Assembly: GCF_022059845.1 (NCBI RefSeq)
Contig: NZ_CP091851.1
Span: forward strand, 4,639,501-4,703,500
From: Terrirubrum flagellatum
Lineage (GTDB): Bacteria > Pseudomonadota > Alphaproteobacteria > Rhizobiales > Beijerinckiaceae
Length of the DNA stretch: 64,000 nucleotides
Reading direction: 5' to 3'
The notes beneath the pieces are model-generated. The model worked only from the letters and a program-made list of their open reading frames with translations, had not been told where the DNA came from and did not search any database. Positions 1 through 8,409 of the stretch are shown here, one piece after another; within the stretch, counting starts at the first letter, position 1; each line of letters opens with the position of its first letter. The translations under genes were made by a program, and so were the position numbers.

Positions 1-2
1 AT

Positions 3-377
3 GTGATGCGCTCGGTGGGCTTCTCGATTCCCGGCGGATGGGGCTCGCAACAACAATATGTGGAAGAGGCGCGGACCGCCTTCAACAAGAAGACCGGTTC
101 AGGCTCGGTCTATCGGCTATTCACAGACCCCGCGCAGGCGTTTCGCGGCTGCGTCGGGGTGATCAATCCGACGGGACGCAATCATCATTTCATCGTTACC
201 GGCAATCAGGACGGCGCCATTTCCAGCGTCGACGGAAATTCATCCGGCTTCGGCATCGATCCCGATCCGAAGATGCGATGGGATTGCAAGAGCATCATAG
301 GCCGCAACGCCTACAAGCATTCCGAGTTGAAGGAGAATCAGGCCTATTTCCTGTTCCCTGCTCCGACCAACCGGTGA
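3..377 (+). CDS. C-terminal part of an unrecognised protein (5' end outside window)
   Basis: The reading frame is open to the left edge, so this is the last 124 or so residues of a longer protein. I do not recognise the family. The visible part is soluble, with a Gly/Gln-rich start, one Cys (about residue 50), a His pair in a GRNHHFIVTG stretch (61-62) followed by DGAISSVDGNS, and a terminal YFLFPAP segment. The spaced Cys and His with small-residue strands loosely recall a CHAP/NlpC-like cysteine peptidase fold, but no motif is complete, so this is only a guess. The gene is followed by a dispersed palindromic repeat rather than by another gene of an operon. Confidence 0.5.
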   Translation: MMRSVGFSIPGGWGSQQQYVEEARTAFNKKTGSGSVYRLFTDPAQAFRGCVGVINPTGRNHHFIVTGNQDGAISSVDGNSSGFGIDPDPKMRWDCKSIIGRNAYKHSELKENQAYFLFPAPTNR

Positions 378-384
378 CGTTTGA

Positions 385-455
385 GCATGGCGCGAAAAAG
401 TGGATACCGGTTTTTCCGCGACGAACGCTAGCGTTCGCGCCGCGAAAGCCATGCT
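385..455. repeat. Dispersed intergenic palindromic repeat (REP-like), first half
   Basis: Outer inverted arms AGCATGGC (385-392) and GCCATGCT (448-455) enclose a GAAAAAGTGGATACCGGTTTTTC core and a perfect 16-bp palindrome CGAACGCTAGCGTTCG (422-437). Elements of the type AGCATG...GAAAAGTGGATACCGGTTTTC...CATGCT are, from general knowledge, common between genes of Hyphomicrobiales. The element lies just after a gene end, as such repeats often do, and could form a long RNA hairpin. Confidence 0.65.
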
Positions 456-471
456 TTAAACTTTTGGAATC

Positions 472-516
472 GATCACGCCCCATTTTGATTGATTCAATC
501 AAAATGGGGCGTGATC
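472..516. terminator. Perfect 22-bp inverted repeat, possible bidirectional terminator
   Basis: Positions 472-493 and 495-516 are exact reverse complements around a single T at 494. The stem holds a GATCACGCCCC block at its base and an AT-rich tip (ATTTTGATTGA). It is joined to the repeat at 385-455 by about 16 bases and is probably the second half of the same composite element. The AAAATGGGGC/GCCCCATTTT arms could act as a stem in either direction, but no long T run follows, so a terminator role is inference. Confidence 0.55.
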
Positions 517-580
517 TGGCGGCGGCTTGCGCGAATCGGCGCGCGGCCGAACAATCGGCGCACACCAGACCCAGCCCGCC

Positions 581-925
581 ATGAATATCCGCTCTTTCGA
601 CGCCGCCTGCGGCAAGCTTCCCGGCGCCGTTCTCTCCGTGCAATGGGGTGACGAACATGTCTGGAAGATCGGCGGCAAGATGTTCGCCTGGGCCTCGCCC
701 GGCCGCAAACCCTTCGCCTGTTCGATGAAGGCGAGCGACATCGCGTGGGAGGCGCTTGCCGGCAAAGCCGGCGTCAGGCCGGCGCCCTATCTCGCCCGCG
801 CCGGATGGCTGCAGATCGACCATGGCGCGATGCCGGACCGGGAGATCGCCGACATGCTGCGCGTGGCTCATGCGCTCGTCATCAGCCGGCTGCCGAAGAA
901 GGTTCAGGCCGCCCTCGCCGTCTGA
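581..925 (+). CDS. MmcQ/YjbR family protein
   Basis: A 114-residue protein of the MmcQ/YjbR family, small alpha/beta proteins with a double-wing (CyaY-like) fold often annotated as DNA-binding, without a settled function. The family pattern is visible: an N-terminal FDAACGKLPGAVLSVQWGDEHVWKIGG-type strand pair (the usual PG...W....FK.GGK signature), a FAWASP strand, and a C-terminal helical half ending in ...VISRLPKKVQAAL. The reading frame runs further upstream, but the ATG at 581 starts the conserved part. The gene stands alone between the palindromic repeat and the YqhA-like gene on the same strand. Confidence 0.8.
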   Translation: MNIRSFDAACGKLPGAVLSVQWGDEHVWKIGGKMFAWASPGRKPFACSMKASDIAWEALAGKAGVRPAPYLARAGWLQIDHGAMPDREIADMLRVAHALVISRLPKKVQAALAV

Positions 926-993
926 CTTTTGCGCATCGTCCGCCAGCGCCGCCGGCGCTTGTCCCCGCCCGCTTGGGCGTGCGAGGAGACGCC

Positions 994-1563
994 ATGACCG
1001 ATCCCGACCTTCCCGCGCCTCGCCCCGGCGAGAGCGACCGCCATCGCACCATCGTTGAGCGTTTCATCGAGAAGATCATCTTCAACAGCCGCTGGCTGCT
1101 TGCGCCCTTCTATCTCGCACTCGTCGTCGCGCTGGTGATCCTGCTGTTCAAGATGCTGATCGAGACCGGCGAATATGTGCTGCACGCGCTGAGCGCGACT
1201 GAATCCGACATCATCCTCGGCGCCCTGTCGCTGGTCGACCTCGCGCTGACGGGTTCGCTGATCATCATCGTGATCTTCTCCGGCTACGAGAATTTCGTCT
1301 CGCGCATCGACGAGGCCGAGCATAGCGACTGGCCCGAATGGATGGCGAAGATCGACTTCACCGGCCTCAAGCTGAAGCTGCTTTCGTCGATCGTGGCGAT
1401 CTCGGCCATCAAGCTGCTCACCGCCTTCATGAATGTCACGAAATACACCGACCGCGATCTCGGATGGATGGCCGGCGTGCATGTGGTGTTCGTCATCTCG
1501 GGCGTGCTCATGGCCTGGACCGACAAGATCAGCGGCGAAGCGAAGGCGACGAAGGACCACTGA
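994..1563 (+). CDS. YqhA/TIGR00645 family inner-membrane protein
   Basis: A 189-residue integral membrane protein of the YqhA (UPF0114) family, of unknown function. Four hydrophobic helices are visible at about 33-56, 73-97, 128-147 and 157-175. The family hallmarks EKIIFNSRWLLAPFYLAL and SGYENFVSRID lie in the first half. The ATG at 994 follows a good GAGGAGAC Shine-Dalgarno sequence at 983-990, which decides it over the longer open frame beginning near 745. The MFS gene follows 24 bases downstream and may be cotranscribed. Confidence 0.85.
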   Translation: MTDPDLPAPRPGESDRHRTIVERFIEKIIFNSRWLLAPFYLALVVALVILLFKMLIETGEYVLHALSATESDIILGALSLVDLALTGSLIIIVIFSGYENFVSRIDEAEHSDWPEWMAKIDFTGLKLKLLSSIVAISAIKLLTAFMNVTKYTDRDLGWMAGVHVVFVISGVLMAWTDKISGEAKATKDH

Positions 1564-1587
1564 TCGCAGTCGCGCAGGAACGCGCCG

Positions 1588-2796
1588 ATGGTCTGGATCA
1601 CGCCGCTGCTCGTCACGCTGCTGCTTCAGATCGTCAGCGCGGTGCTGTCGCGCCTCATTCCATTTCTCGCGCCTGTCCTGACGAGCGAAGCGGGAATTCC
1701 ACCGACGGTCATCGGCTATTTCGCCGCGGCGAACATGATCGGCTCGATCCTGTTCCTCTCCGCGGGAACGCCGCTGCTGCGCCGCGCGGGCCCGGTGCGC
1801 ACCTTGCAGATCGGCGTCTTCGCTGGCGGCCTCGGCGTGCTGCTGATCGCCTGGCCGACTGCGGCGACGCTGCTCGCGGCGAGCTTTCTCTGCGGTCTCG
1901 GCTACGGACCGTCGCCGGCGGCGGGCGGCGAGATTCTCCAGCGCCATGCGCCGCCACGGCATCGCGCGCTGATTTTCTCGATCAAGCAGGCGGGCGTGCC
2001 GATCGGCGGCGTGCTCGGCGGCCTCGTTCTGCCGCTGCTTGCTGCGAATGACTGGCGCCACGCGCTTTACGCCTGCACCGCGCTTGCGTTTATTGCGATC
2101 CTCATCGTGCAGCCCTCGCGCGAGACGATCGACAAATTGCGCGATCCCTCGCAAATATTGTCGCTCAGCGCCTTTCTCTCGCTTAGCAATCTCACGGCGC
2201 CGCTGCGCTCGCTCGCGCGTTCGCCCGGCATTCTTCCCGTAACCGGCGCCGCCTTCTGCTTCGCCTGCGCGCAGGGCGTGCTGTTCGCCTTCTTCACGAC
2301 CTATCTCGTGGTTGAACTCGGCTTCACGCTGACGGCGGCGGGCGCGCTGTTCGCAACCAACCAGATCGCCAGCGTGTTCGGCCGCATTTTCCTCGGCTGG
2401 ATCGTCGATCGCGCCGGCGGCGCAACCTCGACTCTCATCGGGCTTGGAGTAGCCTCCGCCGCGACGACGGCGGCGATCGCGTTGATCTCGCCCTCATGGT
2501 CGCCGCTCGCCATCGCCGCGCTTGCGGCCGTCTCTGGCGTGACAGTTGTGAGCTGGAACGGCGTCATTCTTGCGGAGACGGCGCGGCTCGCGCCGCCCGA
2601 CGCGGTGGCGCAAACGGCCGCGGGATCAACGCTGCTGTGCTTCGTCGGCTATGTCGTGTCGCCCGCGAGCTTCGCCGCGATCGTGCAGGCGTCGGGCAGC
2701 TATCGCCTCGCCTTTCTCATCACCGCCTGCGTCGCGCTCGGCGCGGCGTTCTGCATGATCTCTGTCGCGCGAAAAAGTCGTGACGCGTCACGCTGA
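1588..2796 (+). CDS. MFS transporter
   Basis: A 402-residue major facilitator superfamily carrier with about twelve predicted helices. It begins VWITPLLVTLLLQIVSAVLSR and has the GLGYGPSPAAGGEIL and KQAGVPIGGVLGGL stretches of helices 4-5, typical of the cyanate/CynX-like and related MFS branch, plus a cytoplasmic loop near the middle. The substrate cannot be read from the sequence. It follows the YqhA-like gene closely, and the next gene downstream is convergent. Confidence 0.8.
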   Translation: MVWITPLLVTLLLQIVSAVLSRLIPFLAPVLTSEAGIPPTVIGYFAAANMIGSILFLSAGTPLLRRAGPVRTLQIGVFAGGLGVLLIAWPTAATLLAASFLCGLGYGPSPAAGGEILQRHAPPRHRALIFSIKQAGVPIGGVLGGLVLPLLAANDWRHALYACTALAFIAILIVQPSRETIDKLRDPSQILSLSAFLSLSNLTAPLRSLARSPGILPVTGAAFCFACAQGVLFAFFTTYLVVELGFTLTAAGALFATNQIASVFGRIFLGWIVDRAGGATSTLIGLGVASAATTAAIALISPSWSPLAIAALAAVSGVTVVSWNGVILAETARLAPPDAVAQTAAGSTLLCFVGYVVSPASFAAIVQASGSYRLAFLITACVALGAAFCMISVARKSRDASR

Positions 2797-2814
2797 TATC
2801 AGCGAAAGCGGATT

Positions 2815-3093
2815 TCAGCGGCAGGCGAGATAGGCGTGAAACACCCAGCCATAGGCCGCGCCGCTGTCGGGATCGATGACGAAGGCCCAGCGTTTTCCGT
2901 CAGGGCCTGATACGACCTGTTCGAGACTTACAGCAACACCGTTGCGCAGCGTGCGGATGATCTTCGCATTCGGCGCCGTGCGCACATTGAGTTCGCTGCC
3001 TGTGGGATCATTGACGATGCAGACGGCCGCTTGAGCGGATATCGTTGTCACGCCGACAAGAGCGATTGCGGAGAAGATGAAGAGCGGTCTCAT
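2815..3093 (-). CDS. Secreted SH3-like domain protein
   Basis: A 92-residue exported protein. An N-terminal signal peptide (MRPLFIFSAIALVGVTTISAQA) precedes a bacterial SH3 domain with the family pattern GSELNVRTAPNAKIIRTLRNG...GWVFHAYL. Such domains usually bind peptidoglycan or partner proteins. The ATG at 3093 lies two bases after the mepA stop codon, so the two are very probably cotranscribed and translationally coupled. A cell-wall role together with MepA is inferred from this context. Confidence 0.8.
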   Translation of the reverse strand: MRPLFIFSAIALVGVTTISAQAAVCIVNDPTGSELNVRTAPNAKIIRTLRNGVAVSLEQVVSGPDGKRWAFVIDPDSGAAYGWVFHAYLACR

Positions 3094-3095
3094 TT

Positions 3096-4022
3096 CTATT
3101 TCGCCACCAGCACCTGACGGCATTCCGCCGGCAGATCATCGAGCGTGAGCCAGCGTTCGGGCTTCGGCTTGCCTTCCTTCTTCGGGCCGAAGATCGCCTT
3201 GTGCTGCAACGCGAGCCAGTCCGTGAGCTCCTTGCCGCAGCCGTCGCCTGATCCCGGCGGGTCCTGATCCTTGCAGCTCGCGTCGCCGGCGGGACAGGCG
3301 ATGCGGACATGGAAGTGATAATTGTGGCCCCACATCGGCCTCACTTTCGACAGCCAGCCGCGATCGGCGCCGGCGTCGCGGCACAAAGCCGTCTTGATCG
3401 CGGGGTTGACGAAGATGCGCGTCACCTCGCGCTGCCGCGCCGCCTCGCGGATGATCGCGAGATGTTCCGACGTCCAGACCGAAGGGTCGACATCCATCCA
3501 TTGCCTGTTGACCATGTTGGTCGCCGACATGGTCTCGCGTTCGTTGCGCGACAGTGTTCTGCTCGGCATCGGCGTCAGCCAGACATCAGCGTCGAGGCCG
3601 ATCTGGTGCGAGAGATGGCCTGTCAGCATCGGTCCGCCGCGGGGCTGCGACATGTCGCCGACGAGGAGCCCGTTCCAGCCGACCGAGCGACCCTGCTTCG
3701 AGAGCCGCTCCAGCAGATCGACCATCTCCGGCTGGGCCCAGTTGCGGTTGCGCGACAGCCGCATCACCTGCCACGTATCGCCATCGATCGGCAGCGCCTG
3801 CGCTCCAGCCATGCAGCCGCGCGCGAAGCTGCCGATGGAGCGCGCCGACATGGGCGCCGCCGTCTGCTGCTTGCCGAACAGCACCTTGGCGGCGTTTGGG
3901 GGCGCGGTGGCGATGATCTTCGCCCGCCGCTCCATCTCTTCGGTCTGCGTCTCCTGAGCGCGCACAGCGCCGGCGAATCCAATCGCCGCGAGGCAGGCGA
4001 GAAGAGCTGCGCGAAGCTGCAT
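3096..4022 (-). CDS. mepA: Penicillin-insensitive murein endopeptidase MepA
   Basis: A 308-residue periplasmic zinc endopeptidase that cleaves D-Ala-meso-DAP cross-links in peptidoglycan. It has a signal peptide ending ...GFAGAVRA-Q, then the peptidase M74 domain. The expected zinc ligands are visible: H139 and D146 in TGHLSHQIGLDADVW and H236/H238 in GHNYHFHVRI, followed by a Cys-rich C terminus also seen in E. coli MepA. The ATG at 4022 (MQLRAALL) is preferred to the TTG four codons upstream. The SH3 gene follows in the same operon. Confidence 0.92.
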   Translation of the reverse strand: MQLRAALLACLAAIGFAGAVRAQETQTEEMERRAKIIATAPPNAAKVLFGKQQTAAPMSARSIGSFARGCMAGAQALPIDGDTWQVMRLSRNRNWAQPEMVDLLERLSKQGRSVGWNGLLVGDMSQPRGGPMLTGHLSHQIGLDADVWLTPMPSRTLSRNERETMSATNMVNRQWMDVDPSVWTSEHLAIIREAARQREVTRIFVNPAIKTALCRDAGADRGWLSKVRPMWGHNYHFHVRIACPAGDASCKDQDPPGSGDGCGKELTDWLALQHKAIFGPKKEGKPKPERWLTLDDLPAECRQVLVAK

Positions 4023-4130
4023 GTGAATCACCAAGGACCGTCAAGAATCGAAACGCCCCGCGCGGGAAGGTGCGGCGAGACGGCGAAATGGTCAACGGAG
4101 GCGGTTCGTCTCGCATGCGTTTGAAAAGAG

Positions 4131-4589
4131 TTACGACAGCCGCTTTTCCAGGAAGCGGCTAATGGGCGATGGCTGGTAGGGCGCGAACGCTTCACACGCG
4201 ACGAAACCGGCGCTGAGATAGAGCTGATAGCCCTCCTCGTTCTTCACGCCGACCTCCATGCGGATCACGCTAACGCCGAGATCGCGCGCGCCCTGCTCCG
4301 CCGCGCGGAGGAGCGCCGCGCCCACGCCTTGCCGCCGGAAGCGCTCACCGACGATCATGCGCTTGAGCTCGGCTGCCCCTGCGTCTCGCGCGATCAGCGC
4401 GCAGCAGCCGGCGGCTTCGCCTTCGCGACGCGCTACGAAGAGATGAACGCCCGGCGCAGCCAGCGCTTTCGGATCGATCGGCTGACGATAAGCGTCGGGA
4501 TAAAGCTTCGCTGCGACAGCGTCCGACTGCTTCAGCAGAGCTTCAATCTCATCCTGAAGCGGCGTCTCCTCCCTGACGGTGAGGCTCAC
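4131..4589 (-). CDS. GNAT family N-acetyltransferase
   Basis: A 152-residue acetyltransferase of the GNAT fold. The acetyl-CoA pyrophosphate-binding motif A (R/Q-x-x-G-x-G/A) is RRQGVG at residues 85-90, preceded by [11 protein letters not shown] and followed by [14 protein letters not shown]. The ending [16 protein letters not shown] is the usual beta6-beta7 region. The substrate is unknown. The start overlaps the end of fmt by four bases (4586-4589), so it is the distal, translationally coupled gene of an fmt operon. Confidence 0.85.
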   Translation of the reverse strand: MSLTVREETPLQDEIEALLKQSDAVAAKLYPDAYRQPIDPKALAAPGVHLFVARREGEAAGCCALIARDAGAAELKRMIVGERFRRQGVGAALLRAAEQGARDLGVSVIRMEVGVKNEEGYQLYLSAGFVACEAFAPYQPSPISRFLEKRLS

Positions 4590-5515
4590 AGCCGCGCTCC
4601 CGGCGCGAGCCTGGCGCCGCGCAGGAATTCGTCCGCCGCCATTGGTCGCGAGCCTGCGCGCTGCACCTCGATCAGACGCACCGCGCCGTCGCCGCAGGCG
4701 ATTGCAAGGCGATCATCGAGAACAGCGCCAGCCGCGCCCGATCCCTCGCCCAGCGTCGCGCGCAGAACCTTCACGCGCTCGACGCCCTTGCCGAGATCGG
4801 CCTCGAAGAACGCGCCGGGAAAAGGCGAGAGGCCGCGAATGAGATCGTGAACCTCGCGCGCAGATTTCGACCAATCGATGCGCGCTTCATCGTTGAGAAT
4901 CTTTTTCGCGTAGGTCACGCCCTCTTCCGCCTGCGGCGTAAAGGAGAGCGAGCCACGCTCCAGCGCCGCCAGCGCGCGCAGCATGAGATCGGCGCCGAGC
5001 GCCTTCAGGCGATCATGCAATTGGCCCGTCGTTTCCTCCGCGCCGATCGCGACGCGATCGACGAGCGCGACGGGGCCGGTGTCGAGCCCCTCCTCCATGC
5101 GCATGACCATGACGCCGCTCTCCCTGTCGCCCGACATCACGGCGCGATGGATCGGCGCCGCGCCGCGCCAGCGCGGCAGCAGCGACGCATGCAGATTGAG
5201 GCAACCGTCGCGCGGCGCATCGAGGATCGGCTTCGGCAACAGCAGACCGTAGGCGACAACCACAGCGACATCGGCGCCGAAGGAATCGAACTGGATCGCG
5301 GCCTCATCCGTGCGCAGCGTCTTCGGTGTGAAGACGGGAACGCCGAAGCTTTCAGCCAGCGCATGCACAGGCGAGGGTTTGAGCGCCATGCCGCGGCCCG
5401 CCTTCGCCGGCGCGCGCGTATAGCAGGCGACGACCTCGTGGCCTTGTCCGATGATCGCCGCCAAAGTCGGCGCGGCGAAATCGGGCGTGCCCATGAAGAC
5501 GATGCGAAGGGGCAT
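4586..5515 (-). CDS. fmt: Methionyl-tRNA formyltransferase
   Basis: A 309-residue enzyme that formylates Met-tRNAfMet using 10-formyltetrahydrofolate. The N-terminal domain begins [14 protein letters not shown]. The catalytic triad is visible as N107 and H109 in [16 protein letters not shown] and D145 in EEGLDTGP. The C-terminal tRNA-binding OB domain includes [14 protein letters not shown]. Length is normal. In most bacteria def and fmt are adjacent. Here a toxin-antitoxin pair (5548-6227) sits between them, all on the same strand. Confidence 0.96.
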   Translation of the reverse strand: MPLRIVFMGTPDFAAPTLAAIIGQGHEVVACYTRAPAKAGRGMALKPSPVHALAESFGVPVFTPKTLRTDEAAIQFDSFGADVAVVVAYGLLLPKPILDAPRDGCLNLHASLLPRWRGAAPIHRAVMSGDRESGVMVMRMEEGLDTGPVALVDRVAIGAEETTGQLHDRLKALGADLMLRALAALERGSLSFTPQAEEGVTYAKKILNDEARIDWSKSAREVHDLIRGLSPFPGAFFEADLGKGVERVKVLRATLGEGSGAAGAVLDDRLAIACGDGAVRLIEVQRAGSRPMAADEFLRGARLAPGARL

Positions 5516-5547
5516 GAACTGATCCGGCTGACGCGACGGCCCGCGCT

Positions 5548-5970
5548 TTAGGCCAGCTCGAACGGATTGACCAGTTCGAGGCCAAGTCCGGTGAAATCAC
5601 AGACGTTGCGGGTCGCGAGGACAAAACTTCTCGCCATCGCGATTGACGCTATCATCGCGTCGATCTGATGGATCGGACGCCCCAGAGCCGCGCGGCGCGC
5701 ACGTGCATTGGCGCAGAGATGCGCAGCAGGAAGATCAAACGGCAGAATGCGATCGAGAAACTGTGTCGTTTCTATGAGATGGCATGCTCGTTCGAATGTC
5801 GACTTCCGACGGCCCTGAGGCATCTGCTCAAACCCGTATCGAAGTTCAGCCAGCACCGGCGCGCAGATGAAAAGGCTCTCAGGCGCCTGCTGATTAATCC
5901 AATCGACGACCTTATGATCGCCTGAAGGCTTCATCGCCTCTGAGATGATGTTTGTGTCGAGCAGGATCAC
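5548..5970 (-). CDS. PIN-domain ribonuclease toxin, FitB/VapC type
   Basis: A 140-residue PIN-domain protein, the expected RNase toxin of a type II toxin-antitoxin pair. Acidic active-site residues are D5 (LLDTNIISE), E42 (VLAELRYG), D104 (HQIDAMIAS) and D125 after TRN. The [10 protein letters not shown] start and LGLELVNPF end are characteristic of the FitB branch. The start is a GTG at 5970 that overlaps the antitoxin stop as GTGA, a translational coupling usual for such pairs. It lies between def and fmt, a probable insertion into that pair. Confidence 0.9.
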   Translation of the reverse strand: MILLDTNIISEAMKPSGDHKVVDWINQQAPESLFICAPVLAELRYGFEQMPQGRRKSTFERACHLIETTQFLDRILPFDLPAAHLCANARARRAALGRPIHQIDAMIASIAMARSFVLATRNVCDFTGLGLELVNPFELA

Positions 5971-6227
5971 GAGAAATCAGGCGGAGGTCTGTCGATTTTC
6001 TCGCGCTCGACAATGAAATCGTCCGTCCACAGCTCGGGCGGTATCAGCTTGCTGAGCTGAGTGCCGATCCCTTCAGCGCTAATTATCTGTTTGCGCCCGA
6101 CGCCCCCGAGCCCCTGCTCCAGCAACGCTTTCGCCTCGTCCGAAAGCGAATGACCGGCTGCACGAGCGCGCGCCTCCAGAAGCGCCTTGAGCGCAGGATC
6201 AACGTCATGGATCAGGATATCGGACAT
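5967..6227 (-). CDS. FitA-type ribbon-helix-helix antitoxin
   Basis: An 86-residue antitoxin. The N-terminal MSDILIHDVDPALKALLEARARAAG...SLSDEAKALLEQGL is the FitA/VapB ribbon-helix-helix DNA-binding pattern, and the Pro/Asp-rich tail (LIPPELWTDDF...) is the likely toxin-neutralising part. The ATG at 6227 has a strong AGGAGGC ribosome site (6231-6237), favouring it over the ATG nine codons upstream. A doubled TGATATCA motif just upstream is the likely operator. Its stop overlaps the toxin start by four bases. Confidence 0.85.
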   Translation of the reverse strand: MSDILIHDVDPALKALLEARARAAGHSLSDEAKALLEQGLGGVGRKQIISAEGIGTQLSKLIPPELWTDDFIVEREKIDRPPPDFS

Positions 6228-6236
6228 CCGGCCTCC

Positions 6237-6253
6237 TGATATCAATGATATCA
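6237..6253. promoter_or_regulatory. Doubled TGATATCA, putative autoregulatory operator of the FitAB-like pair
   Basis: Two copies of the 8-bp palindrome TGATATCA (6237-6244 and 6246-6253) are separated by one A and lie 10-26 bases upstream of the antitoxin ATG, partly over its ribosome site. Ribbon-helix-helix antitoxins repress their own operons by binding short paired palindromes, so position and symmetry fit an operator. Binding is inferred. Confidence 0.6.
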
Positions 6254-6280
6254 AAAAACAGCCGCAGCGGAAAGGCGACG

Positions 6281-6811
6281 CTACTCCGCCCCTTCTTCCT
6301 CGCGCGCCTTTTCCTTCGCGATCTTCGTGAATTTCTTCACCACGCGATCGCGCTTCAGCTTCGAGAGATAGTCGATGAACAATTTGCCATCGAGATGATC
6401 GATCTCGTGCTGCAGGCAGGTCGAAAGAAGTCCTTCAGCCTCGACCGTCTTTTCCGCGCCATGCTCGTCCTGATAGCGCACGGTCACGCGCGAGGGGCGC
6501 TCGACCTCCTCGTAATATTCGGGGATCGAGAGGCAGCCTTCCTCATAGATCGCCTTTTCCTCCGACTTCGCCGTGATCTCGGGATTGACGAAAATCTGCG
6601 GCTGCGGCGGCTCGTCCTTCTTGGCGAGATCGATGACGAGGAGGCGCTTCGGAATGCCGACCTGGATCGCGGCGAGGCCAATGCCCGGCGCCTTGTACAT
6701 GGTCTCGAGCATGTCGGCGGCGAGCTTGCGCAGCTCGTCGTCGAATTTCTCGACCGGCGCGGACTTCTCACGCAGGACGGGGTCGGGGATCGACAGGATA
6801 GGGCGGATCAT
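6281..6811 (-). CDS. def: Peptide deformylase
   Basis: A 176-residue metalloenzyme that removes the formyl group from nascent proteins. All three signature motifs are present: [10 protein letters not shown] (43-52), EGCLSIP (91-97, metal ligand C93) and QHEIDHLDG (134-142, ligands H135 and H139, catalytic E136). A charged Lys/Glu tail of about 25 residues follows, as in other alphaproteobacterial enzymes. The ATG at 6811 (MIRPIL) begins the conserved region; the open frame to 7279 is non-conserved. It heads the run def - FitAB - fmt - GNAT. Confidence 0.96.
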   Translation of the reverse strand: MIRPILSIPDPVLREKSAPVEKFDDELRKLAADMLETMYKAPGIGLAAIQVGIPKRLLVIDLAKKDEPPQPQIFVNPEITAKSEEKAIYEEGCLSIPEYYEEVERPSRVTVRYQDEHGAEKTVEAEGLLSTCLQHEIDHLDGKLFIDYLSKLKRDRVVKKFTKIAKEKAREEEGAE

Positions 6812-6885
6812 GGCGCGGGAGATAGGCAGCGGCGCGCGAGGGGTCAATTCCGTCTCGCGTTGGCCGACGACGGCTTGACCAATCA

Positions 6886-6901
6886 ATAAGCAATGACTTA
6901 T
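6886..6901. promoter_or_regulatory. Possible ArsR operator (ATAAG-N6-CTTAT)
   Basis: The dyad ATAAG (6886-6890) and CTTAT (6897-6901) lies in the def/arsR divergent gap and overlaps the first possible start codon of the ArsR-type gene. ArsR-family repressors often bind such short AT-rich dyads in their own promoter. If this is the operator, the ATG at 6911 would be the better start. The arms are short, so this could be chance. Confidence 0.35.
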
Positions 6902-7225
6902 GTATTTGGCATGCTCGAAGCCGCCGTCTTCAAGGCTCTGTCCGACCCCACCCGCCTCGCCCTGTTCGAGCGTCTGGGCGGGCGCGAGCTGACCGTTGTC
7001 GAGCTGACGCGGGGCGGCGCGATTTCGCAGCCCGCCGTGTCGCAGCATTTGGCGGCTCTGCGCGCGGCGGGCCTCGTCAGCGAGCGCCGACACGGCCGCA
7101 ACGCCTTCTACCGGCAGGCGCCGGACGGCCTCGCGCCACTGACCGACTTCGTCGAGCGCCAGCGCCGCTTCTGGCCGGAGAAGATCGAGAAGCTGAAAGA
7201 CGTGCTGAGGGATATGGAGCCATGA
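6893..7225 (+). CDS. ArsR family winged-helix repressor
   Basis: A 110-residue winged-helix regulator. The [29 protein letters not shown] start, the recognition helix region [19 protein letters not shown] and the wing [12 protein letters not shown] are typical of the ArsR subgroup paired with AHSA1/SRPBCC proteins. No metal-binding CVC motif is present, so a metal sensor role is unlikely. An internal ATG at 6911 ([10 protein letters not shown]) is a plausible alternative start. The stop overlaps the start of the SRPBCC gene (ATGA, 7222-7225), so the two form an operon. Confidence 0.85.
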   Translation: MTYVFGMLEAAVFKALSDPTRLALFERLGGRELTVVELTRGGAISQPAVSQHLAALRAAGLVSERRHGRNAFYRQAPDGLAPLTDFVERQRRFWPEKIEKLKDVLRDMEP

Positions 7226-7707
7226 CCGACGCGCCCGACGCCATCGTGACCGAATGCGAATTCGACGATCCGCCCGCAAAGGTCTGGCGCGCCCTGACCG
7301 AGCCCGCGCTCGTGGCGAAATGGCTGGGAGCGAACGATATCAACGCCATTTCGGGCGCGCGCTTCACGCTCAAGCAGCGCGATGGCGACGCCGCCTGCGA
7401 GGTCATCGACGCGGAGCCGCCTTCGCTGCTGCGCTATCGCTGGCGCGCGCAGAATGGCGATGGCGAGACGATCGACAGCGTTGTCACCTTCACCATCTCT
7501 CCGACCGAAAATGGCGGCGCGCATCTGCGCATCGTGCAGGATGAATTCGCGGTCGCGCCGAAAAAAGAAGCGCCTGCTATCGTTTCGACTGCGCCCATCT
7601 TGCTCACGGACGCGAGAAATCGGCGCGCCGCCGGACTTTCCCTGACATCGCGAACAGCCCTTCGTTCGCCCCGCGCCCGCGCGCCCTTCATGCGCCTGGC
7701 CGCGTGA
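7222..7707 (+). CDS. AHSA1/SRPBCC domain protein
   Basis: A 161-residue START/Bet v1-like protein. The AHSA1 pattern is clear: [26 protein letters not shown] at the N terminus, then [28 protein letters not shown] and [23 protein letters not shown]. The last 45 residues are Ala/Arg-rich and poorly patterned, but the MRLAA end resembles related proteins. Family members bind hydrophobic ligands; the ligand here is unknown. Coupled to the ArsR-type gene upstream; the clpP start lies about 30 bases downstream. Confidence 0.8.
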   Translation: MTDAPDAIVTECEFDDPPAKVWRALTEPALVAKWLGANDINAISGARFTLKQRDGDAACEVIDAEPPSLLRYRWRAQNGDGETIDSVVTFTISPTENGGAHLRIVQDEFAVAPKKEAPAIVSTAPILLTDARNRRAAGLSLTSRTALRSPRARAPFMRLAA

Positions 7708-7739
7708 CTCCAGCTTCTCTCGCGACCAGGGATCAGCCC

Positions 7740-8336
7740 ATGAATCTCGTGCCTGTTGTGATCGAGCAATCCAATCGCGGCGAGCGCTCGTTCGACATCT
7801 TCTCGCGCCTGTTGCGCGAGCGCATCGTGTTTCTCAACGGGCCGATCGACGACAATGTCTCGGCGCTGATCTGCGCGCAGCTCCTCTTCATGGAATCGGA
7901 GAATCCGAAGAAGGAGATCGCGATGTACATCAACTCGCCGGGCGGCGTGGTGACGAGCGGCTTTGCGATCTACGACACGATGCAGTTCATCAAATGCCCG
8001 GTGTCGACGGTGTGTATGGGCACGGCCTGCTCCGCCGCCTCGTTCCTGCTGATGGCCGGCGCGCCGGGCCAGCGCATCGCCCTGCCCAATGCGAGCATCA
8101 TGCTGCATCAGCCGTCAGGCGGATTTCAGGGACAGGCGTCCGATATCCAGCGTCACGCCGAGAATATCCAGAAGACGAAGCGACGACTGAACGAACTCTA
8201 CGCCAAACATTGCGGCCGGACGATCGACGAGGTCGAGCGGGCGCTCGACCGCGATCATTTCATGGACGCGGAGGAGGCGAAGGCCTGGGGCATCGTCGAC
8301 CATGTCTACGAGACGCGCGACGCCATGGCGGCGTGA
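7740..8336 (+). CDS. clpP: ATP-dependent Clp protease proteolytic subunit
   Basis: A 198-residue serine peptidase of the S14 family. The triad is S98 (MGTACSAAS), H123 (IMLHQPSGG) and D172 (LDRDHFM). The start [32 protein letters not shown] is the usual processed N terminus; the ATG at 7740 is chosen because it begins this block. No clpX or trigger-factor gene is nearby, whereas the main alphaproteobacterial clpP precedes clpX, and ACSAAS replaces the common AASMGS. This is therefore probably a second ClpP. Partner ATPases cannot be inferred here. Confidence 0.93.
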   Translation: MNLVPVVIEQSNRGERSFDIFSRLLRERIVFLNGPIDDNVSALICAQLLFMESENPKKEIAMYINSPGGVVTSGFAIYDTMQFIKCPVSTVCMGTACSAASFLLMAGAPGQRIALPNASIMLHQPSGGFQGQASDIQRHAENIQKTKRRLNELYAKHCGRTIDEVERALDRDHFMDAEEAKAWGIVDHVYETRDAMAA

Positions 8337-8409
8337 GCGTTGCGCGCATGCGTTTACCTCCATGGACGACGACGATAAAGTTGGCTGCCACTTCGATGCA
8401 GGCCAACTC

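Noticed and set aside
904-2154. 416-codon open frame antisense to the YqhA-like and MFS genes
   Set aside because: Shadow frame with low-complexity charged product; sense genes are convincing.
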